64,000 nucleotides of DNA from Echinarachnius parma (lineage: Eukaryota; Echinodermata; Echinoidea; Clypeasteroida; Echinarachniidae): contig JBAMJV010011308.1 in the NCBI GenBank assembly GCA_037951105.1, forward strand, positions 1-64,000, in the 5' to 3' direction. The notes under the pieces are model-generated. The model was not told the DNA's origin and searched no databases. It saw only the letters and a list, made by a program, of their open reading frames with translations. Both the position numbers and the translations under genes were made by a program. Positions within the stretch are counted from its first letter, which is position 1. Each line of letters begins with the position of its first letter. Shown here piece by piece: positions 47,301-50,655 of this stretch.

Positions 47301-49677
47301 TAGACTTTGTACATGGGCAAGATGGCGGAGTGACGCGATTTTTGAAGCTTCCGAGGACTACTTCTCTACGTCATCGCGTAGTGACCTAGAAAGACTTGAC
47401 CAATCATCATGCTATGAAGTGCGTCATAGAAGTATGAATAAACAAACCAACCCGTTTGTGCGTAGACTATCGCGCCTATTTTCCTGCGCACTGTCCTAGA
47501 TGTTATCACGCTTATGAGAACAATGGGATCCATGGTGACGTATGCATATGAACTTGTTTTATTGACCTCGATCCGGTGACGACGCGTATGAACTGCTCTG
47601 TGATTGGTGTATGTAGTTTCCAAGTAGCCCACAATGCAACGTAGAGTGGTAGGCGTTCCGGTGATCAAAAATCGCGGTCACTCTGGCAGTGTGACACCCA
47701 TAGAAGTATGACTCCAACACTGCCGTTGTAGAACTAGAAGGTAAACTGTATCGCGCGCAGTGACCGTACCCTGTACATTTTGTACATAAAACAATGGCGG
47801 GCTGACGGTATTGTTTACGAGCAGTATTGAACGGAGGAAGTTCGTCACAAAACTGCATTGTGGGGAAATAATATGACGAAACAATAGGAATGTGCGTAAG
47901 GCGCGCACTTTAACAAGCGCACTCACACTGTACATTTTCTATGGCAAAGATGTCATAAGCGCGTACATTTGTGATTTGGCGCGCGATGAATTTGTAAACA
48001 ATTTTTGCCCTTGGCTGAGACAGTGATCCGTGTATGAAGGGCGACTCTAATGCAAATATTGAGCATTCATAAACAGTATTTAACACAAAATGTAACTAAA
48101 AAAAGTGGTCTTATTGATGGAGTAGAAAAGGGCAACACAAATTGATTACGCTAGATAAAGAGGTGGTGAATATTTCACCGCTCAATGGGATGTATTTTAT
48201 TATTAAATTCCAGATCAATTTCGAAATACACAGCCTGTCATACTTTTGATGACGTTTTGTGACGTAGCTAAACTGCTTCTAATCGCATACATGCCTTAAC
48301 CATCATGGCGGCTGAGTTTACCCCCCCTGGTGACACCCCCTGTTCAGATTACCACTTTTCGATTAAATTTGCCATTAACTCCGCGTATTTATGCATGCGC
48401 CTTAACACGCGTATGCGCGCAAGGCTTTCCCACCAAATGCCTGTTATCATGGTAGTTAAATGATTGAGAAGTTGATTTGGCTCTCAGAATACGAAAACGC
48501 TGATTAGGCGGTGTCAGACAGAAAAATCCCAGCCTGTCTGAAATATTCTAGTATAATTTTAATCCCGATAGCCCACTAAATACGTAGGTGTCAGACAGGC
48601 GTAAATAATACCGGTATTTTAAGAATCCCATACGCATGCGCAATGCGCCGAAACAGTGTGCGCGCGATACGCCGTGACGTAACAATAGGAGATTGAATGA
48701 TTGAAGTTAGCGACTAAATTAGCCATAGAGCATTTACTTGTACGGGACCAACATCACTATTGTTGCTAACCTCAAGTATAATTACGGGATTTTTCGCGGG
48801 ATTATTTTTTAACATTGTGCAAATCCTCAAAATCCAATTGGAAAACTAGCAGTTCTCTCATACCTTGTTTGTTCGTATTAACAAAAAAAAAGCATGAGAC
48901 AGGTTTCGGTTTTTCAAATCTCCCTTTCGTTACAAAGATATGAACGATTGAAGTTTTCAGATAATAAAATATTCGTTGGATTTCCGAAACCGTGTACAAT
49001 GTGAGTGCTGTGAGTTAGTGAATATCACTTTGCATTTTTGCTCATAACTCGGCCATATAGCATCCATTTTACTTGAAATTTTCACACAATACCTTGTGGA
49101 CATAATAGATAACAACAATATACATTAAATCAACCAATCATCGCTTTTTGCACATGTCAACAAAGTTACTAGATCCCTTTAAAATCGGTGTCAGACAGAA
49201 AAATCCCACAAATAATACCGGTATTATTTGAAATAATCCTGGTTTGTTGCAGGATTCTTCGCGGTATTATTTCCGGGATTTTTCGCGGGATTATTGGTAT
49301 CAGACAGCAAATAATCCAGAAATAATACCGGTATGTTTTGCTCTGGTCTGACACCGCCTATTGAAGGCTAACAGAGTGCTATAATTAGCCTTTCAGAATA
49401 CGGCCCCTGATGTAGTGGTCAGAACAAATATAGACCCAGTTTTGCAACCCATACTGCATTTCATAGACATTGACAATAGAGAGCGGCCCGAATAGTATGA
49501 GTATACTCATACTCGATTGAAGTTAACCCATTGCCTGCAGTTACTTGGTTAGTCCCTTTTTAATTATTTGGTGATTGCAATATCTAGAATAGGTTAAAAC
49601 TAATATATAAAAAACCCTAACCATACCTTCTTGCCATTGCAGTAAAATACAAGCACGTCTCTTCCAGGATCATCCAT
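195..49677 (-). CDS. XDH: Xanthine dehydrogenase-family gene, 24 exons seen, 3' end outside window
   Basis: Split gene for a molybdo-flavoenzyme that in this family oxidises hypoxanthine and xanthine to urate with NAD+ in the cytosol. Joined exons give 1,020 codons with every junction in phase; the family is about 1,330 residues, so some 310 C-terminal residues lie beyond position 1. Order: [2Fe-2S] domain 1 (Cys46, 51, 54, 76), [2Fe-2S] domain 2 (Cys116, 119, 151, 153), FAD domain (about 225-530, with [15 protein letters not shown] and the NAD-site FxGYR Tyr395), then the Mo-pterin domain ([21 protein letters not shown]). In the Mo domain numbering is bovine +4 throughout. Gln771 (bovine Gln767), Phe918 (914) and Phe1013 (1009) are kept, but Gln806 replaces Glu802, Lys884 replaces Arg880 and Ala1014 replaces Thr1010. 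Aldehyde oxidase is the alternative, but FxGYR and the FGISF pocket favour XDH. Confidence 0.93.
1840..2060. repeat. 'GGTCGC..GCAGGT' word repeat
   Basis: Repeated 'GTGGTCGCATTA(C)GCAGGT' words, ending '...GCAGGTTTGACT'. A related inverted segment occurs at 41,675-41,845 ('GACCACCTG' words, 'GCAGGTTTGACTGTA'). Confidence 0.55.
3010..3478. mobile_element. Family N foldback element with C/G hairpin
   Basis: Dense in 'ACTTGCC'/'GGCAAGT' words and ending 'GCAAGTGCTAGTGTCGAGCC', an end shared with 55,880-55,912 and, more loosely, 53,136-53,440 and 30,376-30,680. Inside, poly-C (about 3,151-3,177) and poly-G (about 3,294-3,319) face each other with matching flanks (TTGCAC..CATAA / TTATG..TGCAA). 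The right end is only 9 bp from the exon 23 donor. Confidence 0.6.
3487..3632 (-). CDS. XDH: XDH exon 23
   Basis: Encodes [20 protein letters not shown] then [20 protein letters not shown]. Matches 'VRxxNxYKEGDxTHFNQxLEGxxxxRCWDECLxxS'; the usual THFNQ reads TICNQ. Acceptor TTATTCACCCCAG, donor GTAAGA. The intron to exon 22 is 7.1 kb and holds an antisense LINE. Confidence 0.93.
4179..5013 (+). pseudogene. LINE ORF1 (coiled coil + RRM-like), broken
   Basis: Open from 4,179 (a later ATG at 4,209 begins [17 protein letters not shown]) to a stop at 4,800. A heptad-like coiled coil spans about residues 75-120, then [15 protein letters not shown] starts the RNA-binding domain seen in L1-type ORF1 proteins. 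After the TGA the same protein continues ([12 protein letters not shown]), and following a shift near 4,868 it reads [20 protein letters not shown] to VIRT at 5,013. It is visibly richer in G+C than ORF2. Confidence 0.75.
5395..7745 (+). pseudogene. LINE ORF2 endonuclease-RT, broken
   Basis: Endonuclease: [18 protein letters not shown] and MAISETWF near 5,550-5,670, then [31 protein letters not shown] (6,495-6,540), [38 protein letters not shown], and the catalytic FADD in [10 protein letters not shown] (about 7,083-7,112). In-frame stops (e.g. 5,842; 6,010; 7,064; 7,340) and frameshifts break it. C-terminal domain continues at 8,744-8,890 after an insertion. Confidence 0.85.
7747..8743. mobile_element. 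Word-array element (CTATTTTTTGG) inside LINE
   Basis: Ends are ATCCCTGCT / AGCAGGGAT. The interior is a degenerate array of 'CTATTTTTTGG' words (7,785-8,110) and of 'AAAAATAGC' words in the other orientation mixed to the right (8,385-8,720), with a (CA)n stretch between. It interrupts the LINE C-terminal domain: the protein resumes as [18 protein letters not shown] at 8,741. Confidence 0.65.
8140..8315. repeat. (CA)n microsatellite, imperfect
   Basis: CA-rich run with ATA and ACG interruptions; produces Thr/His- and Cys/Val-rich open frames that are not genes. Confidence 0.9.
9136..10731. other. Remainder of XDH intron 22, nothing recognised
   Basis: Between the LINE tail and exon 22 I see only AT-rich sequence with a GC-richer stretch at 9,410-9,900 (open in some frames but matching nothing I know). 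Confidence 0.4.
10732..10923 (-). CDS. XDH: XDH exon 22, R880K and FRGFG motif
   Basis: 64 codons starting [20 protein letters not shown]. Lys884 sits where bovine Arg880 binds substrate. [20 protein letters not shown] follows with the flavour-defining Phe914 equivalent kept; GFGGPQ has become GFGVPQ. Acceptor GCTTCTTTCAG, donor GTATAA. Three decayed copies of its 5' part lie at 11,060-11,555. Confidence 0.96.
11060..11555 (-). repeat. Three decayed tandem copies of exon 22's 5' end
   Basis: Units at 11,060-11,262, 11,263-11,464 and 11,465-11,555 repeat the segment 10,840-11,059, i.e. about 80 bp of exon 22's 5' part, its acceptor (CTTTCAG) and about 120 bp of intron. Shared core 'GATACACATTGTCAATGTG'. 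The frame is broken in each copy; only the 10,732-10,923 copy is coding. Confidence 0.85.
11637..12190 (-). pseudogene. 5'-truncated LINE fragment, RT C-terminal domain
   Basis: Minus-strand frame reads [20 protein letters not shown], then [20 protein letters not shown] and [20 protein letters not shown], the standard C-terminal domain of CR1-like ORF2 proteins. Ends at lower coordinates in 'GCGCTATATAAAAATG' and an (ATT)n tail at 11,641-11,650. It lies in the same strand as XDH. Confidence 0.85.
12221..13907. mobile_element. TIR element TTAACCCTAAAAAGGCCGGG, about 1.7 kb
   Basis: Terminal inverted repeats TTAACCCTAAAAAGGCCGGG (12,221) and its complement (ending 13,907), each next to poly-C/poly-G runs (12,256-12,274; 13,826-13,864). 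TTAA at the ends suggests a TTAA-type target. No transposase seen. It carries a second nested foldback element. Confidence 0.7.
12697..13587. mobile_element. Nested foldback element with about 365-bp arms
   Basis: Left end ACACCGTGTCCCAGAAAAAA, right end its complement. Similarity between arms runs about 12,697-13,065 and 13,208-13,587 (e.g. 'AGAGAACGAGTACAATG' against 'CATTGTATTCGTTCTCT'). No coding capacity. Confidence 0.8.
14171..14345 (-). CDS. XDH: XDH exon 21
   Basis: 58 codons, [20 protein letters not shown] then [20 protein letters not shown] to YSHDLSGA. '[30 protein letters not shown]' is strongly conserved. Acceptor TTTGTTTCTCCAG, donor GTACGT. A fragment copy lies at 18,319-18,378. 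Confidence 0.96.
14430..14560. repeat. Partial 'CCTCCGCCAACG' element
   Basis: Begins TTATTACCTCCGCCAACGGA and shares 'CTGTTATGCGCATGCGCAGT' with the fuller copy at 29,465-29,920. Confidence 0.6.
14640..14940. repeat. Family M repeat
   Basis: Shares 'GCGCCATGCGGTG' plus 'ATAGTGGGCTCTGC' and 'ATCACGTGACTGTGTT' followed by 'AGCCAATCAATGGCTCGCAT' with 62,400-63,250. Confidence 0.6.
15541..18111. mobile_element. Family B word-array element with satellite-like part
   Basis: Starts CCCAGCTAGCCACCTGACGT; the complementary end occurs at 16,831-16,850. Interior is an array of 'TTGGGCCAATGTC' / 'GACATCGGC' words in both orientations. The same ends and words make the compact palindrome at 52,159-52,496. 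From 16,900 on, words become a tandem satellite. Confidence 0.7.
17190..18111. repeat. Tandem repeat, about 250-260-bp unit, 3.6 copies
   Basis: Phase marker 'GGACATTTTAACCTCGCGCC' (or close variants) recurs at about 17,214, 17,474, 17,724 and 17,976. Each unit carries two half-units ending GGGCTAGCGG and GGGCTGGCGG. Confidence 0.85.
18319..18378 (-). repeat. Decayed fragment of exon 21
   Basis: Minus frame reads [18 protein letters not shown] against exon 21's [19 protein letters not shown]. It is cut off by the end of the family A MITE at 18,320. It lies in the intron 5' of exon 21 and has no usable splice sites that I can see. Confidence 0.8.
18397..18697. repeat. Family K repeat, copy 1
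   Basis: About 300 bp also present in inverse orientation at 41,063-41,376; shared 'AATTTTGGGGTAATTAGTAA', 'AAAATGTGACGTCATCTAAA' and 'CGTCATGACGTAAGCCAATG'. Confidence 0.8.
18850..18983 (-). CDS. XDH: XDH exon 20, GGGFGGK motif with E802Q
   Basis: Encodes [20 protein letters not shown] then [20 protein letters not shown]. Phe of GGGFGG is kept, but the purine-contacting Glu of mammalian GGKETR is Gln (residue 806). Acceptor TTTTGTTTGCAG, donor GTAAGT; the split codon AA|A gives Lys with exon 21. A decayed copy lies at 19,064-19,155. Confidence 0.93.
19064..19155 (-). repeat. Decayed copy of exon 20
   Basis: Aligns with 18,895-18,990: shared 'CTTGGTTC..TA(C/A)AAACGACAC' and flanks. In the minus frame the GGGFGGK region has become RGSFWGR. 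Lies directly 5' of exon 20. Confidence 0.8.
19330..19810. repeat. 'GTGACCTTTGACCTCGTGA' interspersed repeat
   Basis: Contains 'TGAGCCCTGTGACCTTTGAC' and related phrases; a second copy spans about 21,390-21,740 and ends 'TTATGCCTCCGGCCACC'. Non-coding. Confidence 0.65.
19909..20250. mobile_element. Word-array element (CCAGTTGAAA)
   Basis: Ends CCCAGGTCGAAAAA and TTTTTTCGACCTGCGG. Interior repeats 'ACCAGTTGAAACCAGTT' on the left and its complement on the right. The ends resemble those of 26,731-27,029 although the interior word differs. Confidence 0.75.
20832..21053 (-). CDS. XDH: XDH exon 19, Mo-site glutamine
   Basis: 74 codons from [20 protein letters not shown] to [10 protein letters not shown], with [17 protein letters not shown] and ELFSSTQ. 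The Gln of STQ (771) matches bovine Gln767, which hydrogen-bonds the Mo oxo group. Acceptor TCTTGATTCAG, donor GTATGT. Four decayed partial copies lie upstream between 21,296 and 22,205. Confidence 0.95.
21296..22205 (-). repeat. Four decayed copies of exon 19's 5' end
   Basis: Copies at about 21,320-21,385, 21,774-21,912, 21,975-22,095 and 22,110-22,205 align with 20,935-21,075, the 5' part of exon 19 plus its acceptor. Best copy shares 'CTTTGGTCACTTTCAAGAA' and 'ATCCTGAATC'. All are out of frame. Confidence 0.82.
22313..22742 (-). mobile_element. Family C MITE, copy 1
   Basis: TTAAAGGGG...TACCCTTTAA ends; contains 'CCCAACATTTTGCAAAGGG' and 'TTGGTACAATGGTACCGTT'. Inverse orientation to the other three copies. 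It stops 25 bp short of the exon 18 donor. Confidence 0.85.
22768..22887 (-). CDS. XDH: XDH exon 18
   Basis: 40 codons, [20 protein letters not shown] then [20 protein letters not shown], the 'VGQxIGxVxAxxxxxAxxAAxxVxxxYEDLxxIxTIE' block. Acceptor GTTGGTAAAG, donor GTAAGC. A family C MITE ends 25 bp into the downstream intron. Confidence 0.95.
23293..23851 (-). mobile_element. Family A MITE, copy 2
   Basis: Starts TAAAGGGGTAATACAGTTTT and ends GCTGAACCTACCCCTTTAA. Lies just 5' of nothing coding, in intron 17. Confidence 0.8.
24034..24160 (-). CDS. XDH: XDH exon 17
   Basis: Encodes [20 protein letters not shown] then [20 protein letters not shown]. 'A-DIPGSN-xGP' and 'E-LFA' are conserved. 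Acceptor CAATTCTAG, donor GTAGGA. Confidence 0.94.
24465..24634 (-). CDS. XDH: XDH exon 16, start of Mo-pterin domain
   Basis: Contains [20 protein letters not shown] then [20 protein letters not shown], matching 'VGRPxxHxxAxxQATGEAxYxDDIP', the entry to the first Mo-pterin subdomain. Acceptor TTTTGAATAG, donor GTAAGT, ends phase 2. Confidence 0.95.
24779..24888. mobile_element. Family A MITE, internally deleted
   Basis: Only about 110 bp: TTAAATGGGTAGTACAGTTT ... AACTGAACTACCCCTTTAA, with most of the interior missing. Confidence 0.75.
25474..25973. mobile_element. Family E MITE plus 89-bp tandem duplication
   Basis: MITE 25,474-25,840 (TTAAAGGGATCAAGTAACTT ... GTCCCTATAA). Its end and the next bases are duplicated: 25,797-25,884 against 25,885-25,973, both ending 'ATCAATAATAATTAC'. 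The duplication abuts the exon 15 donor. Other copies: 48,811-49,182 and 54,768-55,154. Confidence 0.75.
25979..26071 (-). CDS. XDH: XDH exon 15, FAD-to-Mo linker
   Basis: 31 codons, [20 protein letters not shown] then [11 protein letters not shown], a variable linker before the Mo-pterin domain. Acceptor TTTCTTTCGACAG, donor GTAGGG, both phase 0, which fits the better-conserved neighbours. An 89-bp tandem duplication abuts its donor side. Confidence 0.85.
26731..27029. mobile_element. Word-array element (CCCATAGGAAA)
   Basis: Ends ATATCCCAAGTCGACATTCC and GGAATTTCGACCTGGGATAT. Interior is nearly all 'CCCATAGAAAC' or 'GTTTCTATGGG' words. Confidence 0.8.
27266..27431 (-). CDS. XDH: XDH exon 14, end of FAD domain
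   Basis: Encodes [20 protein letters not shown], then [20 protein letters not shown] and FKFYLAV. The [23 protein letters not shown] block is diagnostic for the family. Acceptor TTTGTATCACAG, donor GTAATA. One decayed copy lies at 27,531-27,610. Confidence 0.95.
27531..27610 (-). repeat. Decayed copy of exon 14's 5' end
   Basis: Aligns with 27,354-27,436: 'AACATGCTCTCATCCCATTT' against 'AACATGCTTTCATCCCATTT', including the acceptor region (TTTTCTGT). Confidence 0.85.
27794..27978 (-). CDS. XDH: XDH exon 13, FAD domain C-terminal part
   Basis: Encodes [20 protein letters not shown] and onward to [10 protein letters not shown]. 'K-S-RREDDIA-VNAGMRV' and 'AYGGMAPTT' are conserved XDH blocks. 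Acceptor TCTCTTTAAAG, donor GTAAGT, ends phase 2. Confidence 0.95.
28419..28582. mobile_element. 164-bp MITE with tandem interior words
   Basis: TIR TTAGGCCCCACCACTG and its complement, plus inner 'ACTGTATACA'. The interior holds four 'CTATAGCCACTAAATCTG' words and a short 'GGGTTAGGGTTAGG' stretch. Confidence 0.8.
28639..28745 (-). CDS. XDH: XDH exon 12, NAD-site FxGYR motif
   Basis: Contains [20 protein letters not shown] and [10 protein letters not shown]. The Tyr of FxGYR corresponds to bovine Tyr393, which stacks on the nicotinamide and marks NAD-using XDH. Acceptor TATGTACCAG, donor GTACGT. A family C MITE begins 45 bp upstream at 28,791. Confidence 0.92.
28791..29238 (+). mobile_element. 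Family C MITE, copy 2
   Basis: TTAAAGGGTACCACCACCC start and TGCCTGGTGGTCCCCTTTAA end, 448 bp. Starts 45 bp from the exon 12 acceptor, so it sits where a polypyrimidine tract or branch site would be expected. Confidence 0.88.
29465..29920. mobile_element. 'ACCTCCGCCAACG' TIR element
   Basis: Starts ACCTCCGCCAACGATCGG, ends CAACTTCGTTGGGCGGAGGT. No coding region. Preceded by poly-C at 29,346-29,363. Confidence 0.7.
30376..30690. mobile_element. Family N-like element (GGCC words)
   Basis: Ends GGGCAGGGCCCAACACTTAC and AAGTTAGTGCGGAGCCCTGC are near-complementary; interior has 'GGCCAGG'/'CTAGCTGG' words. Poly-C follows at 30,694-30,711. Confidence 0.5.
30880..31080. repeat. (AATG)n-(ACTG)n-(AATG)n microsatellite
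   Basis: Symmetric tetranucleotide array: AATC/AATG units, then about 17 ACTG units, then AATG units again. Confidence 0.95.
31293..31392 (-). CDS. XDH: XDH exon 11, FAD-binding motif
   Basis: Encodes [20 protein letters not shown] and [16 protein letters not shown](I)[11 protein letters not shown] is the conserved FAD contact block. Acceptor CATTGTACAG, donor GTAAAG. Confidence 0.95.
31875..31951 (-). CDS. XDH: XDH exon 10, FAD domain
   Basis: Encodes [20 protein letters not shown] then IRNVA, the family's 'LRWFAGxQVRNVA' block. Acceptor GTTATTACAG, donor GTGAGT. A decayed copy of its 5' end is next to it at 31,990-32,052. Confidence 0.92.
31990..32052 (-). repeat. Decayed copy of exon 10's 5' end
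   Basis: 'AGCAGCAAAAAGTGTTGTTT' followed by TTGTTATAACAC aligns with 31,926-31,972, spanning the exon 10 acceptor. Confidence 0.65.
32320..32460. repeat. (AAT)n/(AATA)n low-complexity run
   Basis: A-rich run with AATAAT, AAATTAAT and AATC units. Confidence 0.9.
32838..32992 (-). repeat. Donor-side tandem duplication at exon 9
   Basis: 32,838-32,899 and 32,934-32,992 share 'TTTGACAAGTAAA', 'AACAAAA' and 'AGT.C..CT.AGT.CCTGG', the latter spanning the exon 9 donor. Period is about 95 bp. Confidence 0.7.
32988..33155 (-). CDS. XDH: XDH exon 9, FAD domain
   Basis: Begins with the split Gly then [19 protein letters not shown] and runs to [10 protein letters not shown]. The EMKFKN motif is conserved in XDH. 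Acceptor ATATGAAAG, donor GTACTT. Decayed copies of the acceptor side lie at 33,237-33,345 and 33,400-33,480, and a copy of the donor side at 32,838-32,899. Confidence 0.92.
33237..33480 (-). repeat. Two decayed copies of exon 9's 5' end
   Basis: 33,237-33,345 shares 'AACTGGTTCTTGAACTTCAT' and 'CACACCT' with 33,085-33,160; a weaker copy lies at 33,400-33,480 ('TTCAGGGATCTGG'). Confidence 0.75.
34032..34173 (-). CDS. XDH: XDH exon 8, start of FAD domain
   Basis: Contains [14 protein letters not shown] and [11 protein letters not shown], the start of the FAD-binding PCMH-type domain (GNTEIG in mammals). Acceptor TTTCTAACCAG, donor GTAAAT. Ends with one base of Gly. Confidence 0.93.
34535..34720. 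repeat. Family J repeat, copy 1
   Basis: Contains 'GTAGAATCCAAATTACAGGG' and 'GGCGGACATTCCCTTTAAAG'; inverse copy at 42,596-42,775. A short relic of the end is at 44,350-44,370. Confidence 0.8.
35181..35261 (-). CDS. XDH: XDH exon 7, linker to FAD domain
   Basis: 27 codons starting [19 protein letters not shown] and ending IIFPPELL, the conserved 'PSQEPIFPPEL' linker motif of the family. Acceptor TTGTCCACAG, donor GTAAGA, phase 0 on both sides. A (GATA)n microsatellite follows in the upstream intron. Confidence 0.9.
35306..35398. repeat. (GATA)n microsatellite
   Basis: About 22 GATA units with one interruption, inside XDH intron 6. Confidence 0.95.
35950..36018 (-). CDS. XDH: XDH exon 6, linker after Fe-S domains
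   Basis: Encodes [20 protein letters not shown] and NTE. The CCGG motif and Cys-rich linker are typical of XDH between the Fe-S and FAD domains. Acceptor ATATCATACAG, donor GTAAGT, both phase 0. Confidence 0.88.
36961..37149 (-). CDS. XDH: XDH exon 5, second [2Fe-2S] domain
   Basis: 63 codons from [20 protein letters not shown] to [10 protein letters not shown], including QCGFC and [11 protein letters not shown], the four ligands of the second cluster that passes electrons from the Mo site. Acceptor CCCTTTGTAG, donor GTAAAT. A decayed copy of its 5' part lies at 37,262-37,355. Confidence 0.95.
37262..37355 (-). repeat. Decayed copy of exon 5's 5' half
   Basis: 'CATGGCAATGCCTGG..AGTGTACA' and 'ATTAGCAATACACTCCTAC' align with 37,080-37,153, up to and over the exon 5 acceptor. 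Confidence 0.82.
37395..37923. mobile_element. Family A MITE, copy 3
   Basis: Starts TGAAGGGATAGTTGAGTTTT and ends CCAAAACTCAACTATAGCTTTAA. Confidence 0.82.
38108..39113. mobile_element. Family D foldback element, copy 1
   Basis: Ends ATATACTCCGCAAAAAAAGA and TTCTTTTTTTGTGGAGTATA. About 1.0 kb, arms extend inward ('GGCAAGGTCTGTTTTCAAAA' against 'TTTTGAAAATAGACCTTGCT'). Second copy in the other orientation at 60,051-61,052. Confidence 0.85.
39594..39702 (-). CDS. XDH: XDH exon 4
   Basis: Encodes [20 protein letters not shown] and onward to [13 protein letters not shown]. Supplies the fourth ligand of the first cluster (Cys76) and the TVEGIGS motif. Acceptor GGGTGTAG, donor GTAAGC. A poly-C run lies 43 bp downstream at 39,529-39,550. 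Confidence 0.93.
39995..40833. mobile_element. TIR element GTAGGGGAACCCGGGGCAAA
   Basis: Starts GTAGGGGAACCCGGGGCAAA, ends TTTTGCCCCGGGTTCCCCTAC. Extra 'TTTGCCCCG' words inside (40,190, 40,460, 40,797). No transposase. Confidence 0.85.
41063..41376. repeat. Family K repeat, copy 2 (inverse)
   Basis: Reverse-complement match to 18,397-18,697 over most of its length. Confidence 0.8.
41875..41971 (-). CDS. XDH: XDH exon 3, first [2Fe-2S] cysteines
   Basis: Contains [18 protein letters not shown], with three of the four ligands of the plant-ferredoxin-type cluster (Cys46, 51, 54). Acceptor TTCACTTCAG, donor GTATCC at 41,874. The split codon GT|C gives Val with exon 4. Confidence 0.92.
42596..42775. 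repeat. Family J repeat, copy 2 (inverse)
   Basis: Starts CTTTAAAGGGAGTGTCCGCC; reverse complement of 34,535-34,720. Confidence 0.8.
42770..43345 (+). mobile_element. Family A MITE, copy 4
   Basis: TTAAAGGGATAGTAGAGTTT ... AACTCAACTATCCCTTTAA, 576 bp, uninterrupted. Confidence 0.88.
43709..44287 (+). mobile_element. Family A MITE, copy 5
   Basis: TTAAATGGATAGTTGATTTT ... AACTCAACTATCCCTTTAA, about 580 bp, ending 99 bp from exon 2's donor. Confidence 0.88.
44387..44444 (-). CDS. XDH: XDH exon 2
   Basis: Encodes [19 protein letters not shown] plus one base; matches the family's NPDPETTLLxYLRxK segment. Acceptor TTTTCGC..AACAG, donor GTATCC. The split codon T|TG joins exon 3 as Leu. It lies only about 100 bp from MITE copy 43,709-44,287. 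Confidence 0.82.
44445..46040. other. XDH intron 1, AT-rich, nothing recognised
   Basis: AT-rich sequence without recognisable exons or strong repeats. Intron 1 spans 44,445-49,626; the rest holds elements G and F. Confidence 0.5.
46041..48342. mobile_element. Element G, 2.3-kb foldback with about 400-bp arms
   Basis: Ends GGGGGTGTCAC... and ...GTGACACCCCC. Left arm about 46,047-46,410, right inverted copy about 47,280-47,695 (e.g. 'CAAGATGGCGGAGTGACGCG', 'TGACGACGCGTATGAACTGC'). Pieces 'ACAAACCAACCCGTTT' recur inside. CG-rich ends, AT-rich core, no coding region. Confidence 0.75.
48505..49361. mobile_element. Element F (TAGGCGGTGTCAGAC) with nested family E
   Basis: Ends TTAGGCGGTGTCAGACAG and GTCTGACACCGCCTA. 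Interior words 'AATAATACCGGTATTATT' and 'GGGATTTTTCGCGGGATTAT'. A family E MITE (48,811-49,182) is inserted inside it. Confidence 0.75.
49627..49677 (-). CDS. XDH: XDH exon 1 (coding start)
   Basis: Reads [17 protein letters not shown], the typical family N-terminus with the first beta strand of the ferredoxin-like fold (LVFYCNGKK). The ATG at 49,677 is preceded in frame by a TAG seven codons upstream, which supports this start. Donor GTATGG follows position 49,627, phase 0. Confidence 0.85.
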
Positions 49678-50096
49678 TCCTGTCAGATCCAGGAACTAGG
49701 AACTTGGGCAAACTGGTCCGCACTATCTTCTCAAAAGTCTCTTGCTATGTTGAATAACTGTTTAATGTAAGTAGACCGGCCGTCAATATCCTTCTTCAGA
49801 AGAGGTTTTGCTTGATCCTTTTAGCTCATTTGAAGTGCAACTATGGCATGGATAGAACAAATAAAGAGTCGTGAGAAAATACTGTTGTAAGATGCTCATT
49901 ATCCACTGTAAAAGCCTAACGGTACTATCAGATAGGTGTAAAATGCGCAGTCAACAAGAGCCAAAGCGTTTCAGTTTTGATCCTAAAACAGAATTCTCAC
50001 AAGAGCCCAGAGCCCAGAGCCTTCAAATATAAAAAGCCAACCTGACCTGTTTATAGCAGCCAACCTGCCTATGGTGACATCCAAAGGTGATCATTT
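49678..50096 (-). promoter_or_regulatory. Presumed XDH 5' UTR / promoter region
   Basis: Sequence upstream of the XDH start codon. I see no clear TATA box (a weak GCTAAAAGG at 49,819-49,827) and a possible acceptor (GATCTGACAG) just before the ATG that could mean a 5' UTR intron. Boundaries are not determinable by eye. Confidence 0.3.
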
Positions 50097-50389
50097 GTGG
50101 ATAAAAAAATGCCATGGAACGTGGAGTGTGTTACTGAGACTATCTATCTAACTCGAGCAAAATTTGCCTTTTGTATTGCTGAAGCTACCGATATATTCGT
50201 AGACATTGACAAAACTGTTGAACTGGATTGCTTGTTGGAACCAATTCTCAACAAACTCGTCGATCTAATCGCAGACGCGATTCTAGACAGAGTTTCCCAA
50301 AACGTGTATGAAGCACTAAACCTAGTCTTTCGTCAAGACTCTCACGCTATATGCACAATTACGCGAGCGGAGCGAGCATCGTGACTGAG

Positions 50390-50655
50390 CGAACACAATT
50401 TAGTCGTTCGTCACGCATTTTCGTCGATTACAATTCAAATTCGTCGGTCACAGTTGCTGAACACATCTGTGACTGACGAATTTGAATTGTACTGGACGAA
50501 AATGTGTGACAAATGACTAAATTGTATGGACTTTTTGTGAAATTGGTAGACAATAGACAAAATTGAAGTTGGCATTGGCACATTCTCGGCTTCTCGGGAC
50601 GAAATTAAATGACAAAAGTGTTAAAATGAATGGGAAAACCTATATTATTACTACT
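50390..50655. mobile_element. Element H (TTCGTC words), copy 1
   Basis: 50,397-50,524 folds back on itself ('ATTCAAATTCGTC' against 'GACGAATTTGAATTGT'); the flank to 50,655 ends TTAAAATGAATGGGAAAACC. Inverse copy at 59,548-59,832. Confidence 0.75.
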
